This document shows positions 39,826 to 46,410 of a stretch of 46,410 nucleotides of DNA, piece after piece. The notes under the pieces were generated by a model, which saw nothing but the letters and a program-made list of their open reading frames with translations, was not told the origin of the DNA and did not search any database. The DNA lies in the NCBI GenBank assembly GCA_009746045.1, contig RPFO01002313.1, positions 1 to 46,410 of the forward strand. Reading direction: 5' to 3'. How positions within the stretch are numbered: position 1 is the stretch's first letter; the number at the start of each line of letters is the position of its first letter. The stretch is from Mesostigma viride (lineage: Eukaryota > Streptophyta > Mesostigmatophyceae > Mesostigmatales > Mesostigmataceae). The position numbers were made by a program, and so were the translations under genes.

Positions 39826-40385
39826 AACGCTCTCAACACGGCCCCGACTTGGATAGCCTTCTACCGACCAAAAAAGAGAAGACTATCCAACAAAACCCCC
39901 GCCAACACCGGCCCACGCATCCGTCACCAGGAAAAAAAAGAGAAGACTATCCAAACTCACCCCCTCTCAAACCCCGCTCGACCATCGAACAAATTTAAGA
40001 CGACCTCTCCCGCCATTCTCGCCCGTTGGTCGTGGATAGCCTTCTCTTGGATAGACTTCTTTTTACCCCCCCGCCAAACTATTACTCCACCTATACCCTA
40101 CACCCTATACCCTATACCCCCCTGAAAATTTTCCTTATGCCATAAAATACTTCCCTTTCATACCCAAAAAGAAGACTACCAAAAGAAGACTATCCAAACT
40201 CCCCCCTCTTAAACCCCGCCCGACCATCGAACAAATTTAAGACGCCCCCTCCCGACATTCTCGACCATCGGTCGTGGATAGCCTTCTCGTCGACAAAAAA
40301 AACGGCACGCGCCGAGAACCCTCTCTCGACCAAGATCGTGGATAGACTTCTCCAAAAACACGGAGAGAAGAACATCCAACCTCTC
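39826..40385 (+). repeat. Iteron-rich element, diverged copy
   Basis: About ten copies of a 13-14 bp motif, TGGATAGNCTTCT and its inverse AGAAGNCTATCCA, lie in both orientations. It also has a telomere-like run (CTATACCCTACACCCTATACCC at 40,090-40,115, in pieces) and two blocks reading CGACCATCGAACAAATTTAAGACG. The whole is about 80% similar to 43,797-44,359 and the inverse of 41,938-42,500. No gene is present. Confidence 0.75.
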
Positions 40386-40400
40386 CAGCCTCTGCCGACA

Positions 40401-40461
40401 CTCGACCTGCCACGACCTGCCACGACCCGCCACGCCCGCCACGTCCTGCCGCGTCCCGCCA
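40401..40461. repeat. 10-bp tandem repeat
   Basis: About six units of GACCTGCCAC with small changes, next to the diverged iteron element and 115 bases before the palindrome. Confidence 0.6.
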
Positions 40462-40696
40462 CGAACGACGCTAACGACGCTCAAAACACGCGCACGAACG
40501 AGGGGTAGCCCTCGCGAAGCCTAGCAAGGGTTGTGGAGGTGCCGCGACCGCCTGAAAGGCGTGGTTCGCACTTAGACTAGCCCGGGCCGACCCGACCCCC
40601 TGTCGGCCCTCTGTCAGCCCGCTTTTCAAAGTATGACAGCTGGCACTCTAATGCTGGCACACTGGCAGAAAAAAGTGTAGGTGTGATATAGGTATC

Positions 40697-41095
40697 ATGC
40701 CAGTAAAACGAATGTTCCCGGCTGGCGACCCGCCTGGCCGTCATCATCTAGGCGTGATCAACCAATTCAACCGCAACCTGTACGAGCTCCGGCTTGAAGC
40801 CATGCGCAGGAATATGCGCGTCGTTGAACGGCAAAGAGCAATCGAGGCCGAAATGGCCGCCCAGGCCCAGGCCCAGGCCATAGCCCAAGCAGCGGCCGAC
40901 CAGCTGCAGTGGGTGGTGGAGGTGCACGAGCAGCAACAACACCGCACGCGACGACGTGTACGGCGGACCAAGAGGCGCCGGGGGGGAAGCGCTAGGGCCC
41001 GTGACCCTTGCAATTTTGTCCCTTGCGATATATATAGACGATGGAAGAGGGCACGTCCCCACCCGGGTCCACGCACGTACCGCGCCGAAAAATGA
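40697..41095 (+). CDS. Palindrome gene A, left copy: coiled-coil and Arg-rich protein
   Basis: The gene encodes 132 residues from the ATG at 40697, with GATATAGG five bases upstream. The middle is a helical Ala/Gln stretch (EAEMAAQAQAQAIAQAAADQ), then Arg-rich (TRRRVRRTKRRR). After a run of seven G at 40,980 the sequence looks less protein-like; a one-base change there would end the protein at a nearby stop (about 99 residues), and both arms share this. No family is recognised. Confidence 0.5.
   Translation: MPVKRMFPAGDPPGRHHLGVINQFNRNLYELRLEAMRRNMRVVERQRAIEAEMAAQAQAQAIAQAAADQLQWVVEVHEQQQHRTRRRVRRTKRRRGGSARARDPCNFVPCDIYRRWKRARPHPGPRTYRAEK
41029..41037 (+). promoter_or_regulatory. TATATATAG box for gene A2
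   Basis: TATATATAG ends four bases before the ATG at 41041. The same box is present in the right arm (45,260-45,268, minus strand). Confidence 0.45.
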
Positions 41096-41267
41096 AGGCG
41101 GACGGCACGTACTACACCCCCCGCCCCCGCCACCTCCTCCCGGCCCGGTGCTTCGGGCACTCAAGTACATCGTGCAGTCCCCGCTGGGGGCCCCACTCCG
41201 GTTTCTGGTGACGTACGGGGTAGAGGGAGACGGGTTTGTAAGGGCCTACGAGGGATGTTCAGACTGA
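41041..41267 (+). CDS. Palindrome gene A2, left copy: Pro-rich small protein (tentative)
   Basis: The ATG at 41041 follows a TATATATAG box. The frame gives ADGTYYTP and reaches a C-rich stretch at 41,118-41,145. The neighbouring frame then gives a Pro run, VLRALKYIVQSPLGAPLRFL and a stop at 41,267. One shift in the C-rich stretch is needed, and it is the same in both arms, so the reading is uncertain. The other copy is 45,030-45,256. Confidence 0.35.
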
Positions 41268-41410
41268 CCCTGTTGATGGCCGTAATCCTCGCGTACTTCG
41301 TGTATTTCCTGGTCAAGATGTGGCGTCGCCCCGTCAAGCTGGACTTCACCCCGGCCGTGGCGGCCGTAAAGAGGCTCCCCACTCCAAGCAGCGGGCCGAC
41401 AGTGGGCTGA
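41255..41410 (+). CDS. Palindrome gene B, left copy: single-span membrane protein
   Basis: The gene encodes 51 residues from the ATG at 41255. Residues 1-20 (MFRLTLLMAVILAYFVYFLV) form a membrane helix, followed by a basic stretch (KMWRRPVK) and a polar tail. It is intact in both arms. It is too short for a family call; small viral membrane proteins often look like this. Confidence 0.6.
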   Translation: MFRLTLLMAVILAYFVYFLVKMWRRPVKLDFTPAVAAVKRLPTPSSGPTVG

Positions 41411-41441
41411 GTAATTATCCATCGCAGTATTATCCATCACC

Positions 41442-41920
41442 ATGTTCATGCTATTGCTCGTGATCATCCTGCTGTTTGTGATCTTCATGATGCGTAACAT
41501 GCCCGAACCCGCTACCCCCCCTCGGACCCCGGTGCAGCCGCCGTGGCGTACGAGGCCACCCCCAACCCGGAGCCGGACAGCACGGCCGCGGCCCCCGCGA
41601 ACACGGTAGACCCCCGCGCGCCTGAGGAGAAGGCCGAGCGCGTGCGCTTCAAGGAGGCGATACCCGGAATGGTCACCAACGTGCAGGCGATGATCGTGGA
41701 CAGCGTGAACCCCGTGTCCATGTTGGGCGGCCTCATGAGCGGGTTCGGCATGATTCCCAACAAGGCGGCCGACAAGGTCAGCAAGGCGGGCGCCAAGATC
41801 ACCAAGGCCGTGGTGGGGCACACCCCGGGCGGTGCGCTGATGCAGGCGTTCAAGGACAAGAAGAGCGCGCGGTGCAAGGCCAAGAAGTTCTTCAGCTGGG
41901 GGTTCGCCAAGTGCAAGTAG
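41442..41920 (+). pseudogene. Palindrome gene C, left copy: frameshifted
   Basis: This is the same gene as the intact 159-residue frame at 44,376-44,855. Here a run of seven C (41,515-41,521) replaces eight, so the frame breaks after residue 26; the rest (41,543-41,920) is unchanged. Either a recent mutation or a base-calling error in a homopolymer. Confidence 0.7.
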
Positions 41921-41937
41921 CGCCGAGGGGCGGGAGC

Positions 41938-42500
41938 AGCGGGAGAGCTTGGATGTTCTTCTCCCCCCCGTTTTTGAGAAGCCTATCCACGATCTCGCTC
42001 GAAACGGGATTCTCACCCCCCGCCAGTTTTTTTGGCAAGGAGAAGCCTATCCAACAACATTGCTCGATAATGCCCGGAGAGGGCGTCTTAAATTTGTTCG
42101 ATGGTCGAGCAGGGTTTAAGAGGAGGGGAATTTGGATAGTCTTCTTTTGGTAGTCTTCTTTTTGGAGAGAAAAAAAAAGTATTTTATGGCGTAAGGAATT
42201 TTTTTGGGGGGGGGTATAGGCTATAGGGTATAGGCCTGGGGGGAATAATAGTTGCGGCCGGGCCCGAAAAAGAAGACTATCCAAGAGAAGCCTATCCACG
42301 AACATTGCCCGAGAACTGCGGGAGAGGGCGTCTTAAATTTACTCACCCCCACCAGGGGTTGTCAGGGGTCGAGTTTGGATAGTCTTCTATTTTTTTCCTG
42401 GTGACGGATGGATGGGCCGGGGTTGGCAGGGGTTGTATTGGATAGGCTTCTCTTTTTTGGGTCGGAGAAGGCTATCCAAGGCGGGGCCGTGTTGAGAGCC
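41938..42500 (-). repeat. Iteron-rich element, left-arm copy
   Basis: Inverse orientation to the copies at 39,826 and 43,797. It has about ten TGGATAGNCTTCT/AGAAGNCTATCCA sites, the CTATAGGGTATAGG telomere-like stretch (about 42,213-42,235) and poly-T/poly-G runs. No gene is present. Confidence 0.75.
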
Positions 42501-42512
42501 CCCGAAAAAAAA

Positions 42513-42664
42513 ATGTCCGCAGTGGTTAATGGATGCGGCCGCCACCCCCCGTGGGCCGGCCTGCAGTGGTGGACGCCCCCGCCAAGTGGGTGATGCGCGA
42601 CGGGAAGATCGTGCTTGCCACCCCGGTCGATGTGGCCGCTGACGTGAGCAAAGACGAGCGATGA
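42513..42664 (+). CDS. Palindrome gene D, left copy: small protein, frameshifted
   Basis: The ATG at 42513 starts MSAVVNGCGRHPP. A run of six C at 42,545-42,550 breaks the frame (the right arm has seven). Beyond it the frame gives VVDAPAKWVMRDGKIVLATP and DVSKDER with a stop at 42,664. The right copy has the opposite state: correct C run, but one G missing near its end. About 50 residues if both are resolved. Confidence 0.4.
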
Positions 42665-42713
42665 CGTCAGCAAGTATACAGCACACCTACGTCCCGGCAC
42701 ACCCCGCCCCGGG

Positions 42714-43583
42714 TTGTGGAGGGGTGGCGCTGCGCCTCCCCGAACAGTGGTGGTGACAGATGCCAGCAAAGATACCGTAAGATTCCAAACGACATCCCGC
42801 GCGCTCCGCGCCGCCGATGATGGTGACAGGGCAGCGAAGAGGCATGCAGCGTGCCACGTGTCCGATTTCTATTGGCTAAATGCAAAAAAGCCCCCATCAC
42901 ACACCGATTCGGGTGGTGACAGGGGCCAGTGGGTGACAGACGCCAGCATAAGTGTCAATCTTTGAAAAATGATCACACGCCGAGCGGTGGTTACCAGGGG
43001 AGGTGTCAGAGTTTGGCAGCATAAGGGCAAAAAAAATATCTAAAGTGACAGTATATAAGTACCTTCCAACAGGAAGAGCCCGGACTTTGACACCGGGTGT
43101 CAAAGTTTGACAGGGACCCCCTGGCTCCTCCCCGCCCGGATTCAGTGGCCACTGAATCCGGGCGGGGAGGAGCCAGGGGGTCCCTGTCAAACTTTGACAC
43201 CCGGTGTCAAAGTCCGGGCTCTTCCTGTTGGAAGGTACTTATATACTGTCACTTTAGATATTTTTTTTGCCCTTATGCTGCCAAACTCTGACACCTCCCC
43301 TGGTAACCACCGCTCGGCGTGTGATCATTTTTCAAAGATTGACACTTATGCTGGCGTCTGTCACCCACTGGCCCCTGTCACCACCCGAATCGGTGTGTGA
43401 TGGGGGCTTTTTTGCATTTAGCCAATAGAAATCGGACACGTGGCACGCTGCATGCCTCTTCGCTGCCCTGTCACCATCATCGGCGGCGCGGAGCGCGCGG
43501 GATGTCGTTTGGAATCTTACGGTATCTTTGCTGGCATCTGTCACCACCACTGTTCGGGGAGGCGCAGCGCCACCCCTCCACAA
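42714..43583. promoter_or_regulatory. TGACA/TGTCA site cluster around the palindrome centre
   Basis: On each side of the centre there are about ten TGACAG/TGTCA sites within 430 bases, several followed by GNCAGC. They include a small palindrome TGACACCGGGTGTCA next to the centre. Few TGACA sites occur elsewhere in the arms, except at 40,605-40,672. A TATATAAG lies at about 43,053. The position fits a replication or resolution region, as inference. Confidence 0.5.
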
Positions 43584-43632
43584 CCCGGGGCGGGGTGTGC
43601 CGGGACGTAGGTGTGCTGTATACTTGCTGACG

Positions 43633-43784
43633 TCATCGCTCGTCTTTGCTCACGTCAGCGGCACATCGACCGGGGTGGCAAGCACGATCTTCCCGTCGCG
43701 CATCACCCACTTGGCGGGGGCGTCCACCACTGCAGGCCGGCCCACGGGGGGGTGGCGGCCGCATCCATTAACCACTGCGGACAT
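43633..43784 (-). CDS. Palindrome gene D, right copy: small protein, frameshifted at its end
   Basis: Mirror of 42,513-42,664. The frame is open from the ATG at 43784 through the seven-G run, but one G is missing near 43,662 (GTGCCGC against GTGGCCGC on the left). It therefore stops early instead of ending in DVSKDER. Confidence 0.4.
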
Positions 43785-43796
43785 TTTTTTTTCGGG

Positions 43797-44359
43797 GGCT
43801 CTCAACACGGCCCCGCCTTGGATAGCCTTCTCCGACCCAAAAAAGAGAAGCCTATCCAATACAACCCCTGCCAACCCCGGCCCATCCATCCGTCACCAGG
43901 AAAAAAAAGAAGACTATCCAAACTCGACCCCTGACAACCCCTGGTGGGGGTTGAGTAAATTTAAGACGCCCTCTCCCGCAGTTCTCGGGCAATGTTCGTG
44001 GATAGGCTTCTCTTGGATAGTCTTCTTTTTCGGGCCCGGCCGCAACTATTATTCCCCCCAGGCCTATACCCTATAGCCTATACCCCCCCCCAAAAAAATT
44101 CCTTACGCCATAAAATACTTTTTTTTTCTCTCCAAAAAGAAGACTACCAAAAGAAGACTATCCAAATTCCCCTCCTCTTAAACCCTGCTCGACCATCGAA
44201 CAAATTTAAGACGCCCTCTCCGGGCATTATCGAGCAATGTTGTTGGATAGGCTTCTCCTTGCCAAAAAAACTGGCGGGGGTGAGAATCCCGTTTCGAGCG
44301 AGATCGTGGATAGGCTTCTCAAAAACGGGGGGGAGAAGAACATCCAAGCTCTCCCGCTG
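43797..44359 (+). repeat. Iteron-rich element, right-arm copy
   Basis: Mirror of 41,938-42,500 and the closest match, in the same orientation, to the diverged copy at 39,826-40,385. Confidence 0.75.
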
Positions 44360-44375
44360 CTCCCGCCCCTCGGCG

Positions 44376-44855
44376 CTACTTGCACTTGGCGAACCCCCAG
44401 CTGAAGAACTTCTTGGCCTTGCACCGCGCGCTCTTCTTGTCCTTGAACGCCTGCATCAGCGCACCGCCCGGGGTGTGCCCCACCACGGCCTTGGTGATCT
44501 TGGCGCCCGCCTTGCTGACCTTGTCGGCCGCCTTGTTGGGAATCATGCCGAACCCGCTCATGAGGCCGCCCAACATGGACACGGGGTTCACGCTGTCCAC
44601 GATCATCGCCTGCACGTTGGTGACCATTCCGGGTATCGCCTCCTTGAAGCGCACGCGCTCGGCCTTCTCCTCAGGCGCGCGGGGGTCTACCGTGTTCGCG
44701 GGGGCCGCGGCCGTGCTGTCCGGCTCCGGGTTGGGGGTGGCCTCGTACGCCACGGCGGCTGCACCGGGGTCCGAGGGGGGGGTAGCGGGTTCGGGCATGT
44801 TACGCATCATGAAGATCACAAACAGCAGGATGATCACGAGCAATAGCATGAACAT
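44376..44855 (-). CDS. Palindrome gene C, right copy: membrane-anchored protein (intact)
   Basis: This is an intact 159-residue protein from the ATG at 44855. Residues 1-18 (MFMLLLVIILLFVIFMMR) form an N-terminal membrane anchor. An Ala/Pro/Glu-rich linker follows, then a conserved-looking helical region (VNPVSMLGGLMSGFGMIPNK) and a basic, Cys-containing end (KKSARCKAKKFFSWGFAKCK). A virion membrane protein is plausible. The left-arm copy differs by one base in a C run. Confidence 0.6.
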   Translation of the reverse strand: MFMLLLVIILLFVIFMMRNMPEPATPPSDPGAAAVAYEATPNPEPDSTAAAPANTVDPRAPEEKAERVRFKEAIPGMVTNVQAMIVDSVNPVSMLGGLMSGFGMIPNKAADKVSKAGAKITKAVVGHTPGGALMQAFKDKKSARCKAKKFFSWGFAKCK

Positions 44856-44886
44856 GGTGATGGATAATACTGCGATGGATAATTAC

Positions 44887-45042
44887 TCAGCCCACTGTCG
44901 GCCCGCTGCTTGGAGTGGGGAGCCTCTTTACGGCCGCCACGGCCGGGGTGAAGTCCAGCTTGACGGGGCGACGCCACATCTTGACCAGGAAATACACGAA
45001 GTACGCGAGGATTACGGCCATCAACAGGGTCAGTCTGAACAT
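44887..45042 (-). CDS. Palindrome gene B, right copy
   Basis: Identical mirror of 41,255-41,410: a 51-residue protein with an N-terminal membrane helix, read leftward from the ATG at 45042. Intact. Confidence 0.6.
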   Translation of the reverse strand: MFRLTLLMAVILAYFVYFLVKMWRRPVKLDFTPAVAAVKRLPTPSSGPTVG

Positions 45043-45256
45043 CCCTCGTAGGCCCTTACAAACCCGTCTCCCTCTACCCCGTACGTCACCAGAAACCGGA
45101 GTGGGGCCCCCAGCGGGGACTGCACGATGTACTTGAGTGCCCGAAGCACCGGGCCGGGAGGAGGTGGCGGGGGCGGGGGGTGTAGTACGTGCCGTCCGCC
45201 TTCATTTTTCGGCGCGGTACGTGCGTGGACCCGGGTGGGGACGTGCCCTCTTCCAT
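45030..45256 (-). CDS. Palindrome gene A2, right copy (tentative)
   Basis: Mirror of 41,041-41,267, with the same TATATATAG box and the same need for one shift in the Pro-coding C-rich stretch. Confidence 0.35.
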
Positions 45257-45600
45257 CGTCTATATATATCGCAAGGGACAAAATTGCAAGGGTCACGGGC
45301 CCTAGCGCTTCCCCCCCGGCGCCTCTTGGTCCGCCGTACACGTCGTCGCGTGCGGTGTTGTTGCTGCTCGTGCACCTCCACCACCCACTGCAGCTGGTCG
45401 GCCGCTGCTTGGGCTATGGCCTGGGCCTGGGCCTGGGCGGCCATTTCGGCCTCGATTGCTCTTTGCCGTTCAACGACGCGCATATTCCTGCGCATGGCTT
45501 CAAGCCGGAGCTCGTACAGGTTGCGGTTGAATTGGTTGATCACGCCTAGATGATGACGGCCAGGCGGGTCGCCAGCCGGGAACATTCGTTTTACTGGCAT
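45202..45600 (-). CDS. Palindrome gene A, right copy
   Basis: Mirror of 40,697-41,095 with an identical frame of 132 residues from the ATG at 45600, and the GATATAGG box upstream (45,605-45,612). Confidence 0.5.
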   Translation of the reverse strand: MPVKRMFPAGDPPGRHHLGVINQFNRNLYELRLEAMRRNMRVVERQRAIEAEMAAQAQAQAIAQAAADQLQWVVEVHEQQQHRTRRRVRRTKRRRGGSARARDPCNFVPCDIYRRWKRARPHPGPRTYRAEK

Positions 45601-45720
45601 GATACCTATATCACACCTACACTTTTTTCTGCCAGTGTGCCAGCATTAGAGTGCCAGCTGTCATACTTTGAAAAGCGGGCTGACAGAGGGCCGACAGGGG
45701 GTCGGGTCGGCCCGGGCTAG

Positions 45721-46185
45721 CGGGGGGACGGGGTTGCCGTCGGCCAGCAGGAGGAGGGTGGGTGGGGTGGTCCCAGCGGGGAAGCCAATTGCCATGTCAG
45801 ACCGGCGATCCGTTTTCTTGCTGATCATAAGCCCCACCGACCGCGCTTCCAGTGACAAGCTAATATCTAGCCAGAGTTGGGCGTACTCCGGGGTCTCCAC
45901 GAGCGTCGTATCATCAGCGTAGATCAGATCGCTCAGTCCGCGGTAGGGTGGGTCCGGCCACCCCACCGTAGCTGGCGTACCCGTGATCTCGATCCCCGGC
46001 GGGCGCCCCTCTACGTACCCGGGCAAAGCGGGCTTGTGCACGCAGTTAACGCCAAGCGCATTGGCGTGATCCTGATTCGCCATATCTCTGCGATTCCAGC
46101 GTCGCCGGAATGGAGCAATTCCGACCAAAGTATCGAGAAAGTTATGGGCTTCCGACGTTCCAGGTAGCGCGCGAGCGCGAGCCAT
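45721..46185 (-). pseudogene. Non-LTR retrotransposon reverse transcriptase fragment
   Basis: Read leftward from 46185, the open frame contains GLSDLIYADDTTLVETPEYA. Here YADD is the polymerase motif of reverse transcriptases, and the surrounding SDLIYADDT plus a downstream LSLEARSVGLMISKKT segment fit LINE-type enzymes. The frame is cut at 45,720 where the viral palindrome begins, so only the palm part remains. The N-terminal finger and the C-terminal thumb are missing. It marks host-type DNA next to the viral palindrome, or a retrotransposon inserted in viral DNA. Confidence 0.7.
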
Positions 46186-46410
46186 CTGTGTGCGAAGGTC
46201 GGACGTGAATATGTCGCTAGTTATCTGTTGCCGACATAGCGGGCTGACTTTATTTCCTGGGCTGAGGAGAATGCTGATCGTTGAGGCTTCGACGGTATTG
46301 GACCTTGTTAGCGCAGGATGTGTGCGCGTCTTATTTTATTGTCGTCAGAAAGCAACAAGATGTGTGCGTCTTATTTTATGGTTGCCTTCCACAGTTTTTT
46401 AGGCCTAGAG
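46186..46410. other. Right end of the window; no gene
   Basis: A near-repeat GATGTGTGCG...TCTTATTTTAT occurs twice (46,317 and 46,360). Nothing else is identifiable. It may belong to the truncated retrotransposon. Confidence 0.35.

Larger units (their letters stand above)
40577..45720. repeat. Near-perfect spacer-less palindrome of 5,144 bp (fused terminal repeats)
   Basis: Positions x and 86,297 minus x pair along the whole stretch, centred between 43,148 and 43,149 (CAGTGGCCACTG). The arms are 2,572 bases each and differ only by a few single-base length changes, mostly in G or C runs. Each arm holds four or five small frames, an iteron element and a TGACA-rich inner zone. The left arm joins more viral DNA at 40,576; the right arm ends at a reverse transcriptase fragment at 45,721. 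This matches a terminal-repeat concatemer junction. Confidence 0.9.

Noticed and set aside
43006-43291. Open frames crossing the palindrome centre, identical on both strands
   Set aside because: They exist because the sequence is self-complementary; composition is not protein-like.
1-46410. tRNA or rRNA genes
   Set aside because: No cloverleaf-type or rRNA-like sequence was noticed on either strand.

Overview
The window looks like a piece of a large eukaryotic DNA virus of the nucleocytoplasmic (NCLDV, Nucleocytoviricota) type. It is most likely integrated in, or joined to, a repeat-rich eukaryotic genome. The viral signs are dense intronless genes on both strands, short GC-rich intergenic gaps, TATA boxes just upstream of many start codons, and several proteins that resemble families spread across giant viruses: a DUF5767-like protein, an RSGRxVKRPE acidic protein, GGL-type basic proteins, a KilA-N/BRO-like protein with the FPGxGQR signature, a U-box-like protein and a SNase. 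No capsid, polymerase or packaging ATPase gene lies here, so I cannot name the virus family or the host. The eukaryotic signs are a non-LTR reverse transcriptase fragment at the right end and a large palindromic transposon-like insertion in the middle.

Layout: 1-19.0 kb is a viral block. It holds small membrane and zinc proteins, a giant DDE-transposase-like gene (3.85-7.44 kb), a fibre/adhesin locus (9.9-16.5 kb: one protein of about 1,540 residues with LamG-like repeats, plus two smaller fibre-like proteins), a staphylococcal-type nuclease and the DUF5767-like gene. From 19.0 to 19.97 kb lie broken copies of KilA-N-like and MYND-finger genes. From 19,970 to 30,283 is a 10.3-kb element with 24-bp exact terminal inverted repeats and a 4-bp flanking duplication. 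It sits inside a MYND gene whose two halves (19.70-19.97 kb and 30.28-30.45 kb) are in frame with each other. Inside it is a foldback structure of about 5.8 kb whose arms carry 120-bp and 30-bp tandem repeats. From 30.45 to 39.8 kb the viral genes resume.

From 40,577 to 45,720 there is a near-perfect, spacer-less palindrome of 5,144 bp centred at 43,148/43,149. Each arm carries the same set of small genes, a block rich in a 13-14 bp iteron (TGGATAGNCTTCT), and a zone of TGACA/TGTCA sites beside the centre. This is the structure expected of two fused copies of a viral terminal repeat (a concatemer junction or read-through hairpin end). It ends abruptly at 45,720 in the reverse transcriptase fragment.

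Many genes are broken by single-base frameshifts, often in G or C runs, and the two palindrome arms differ in the same way. Either the region is decaying as an endogenous virus, or the assembly has homopolymer errors. The gene spans given for frameshifted genes join the frames by inference.
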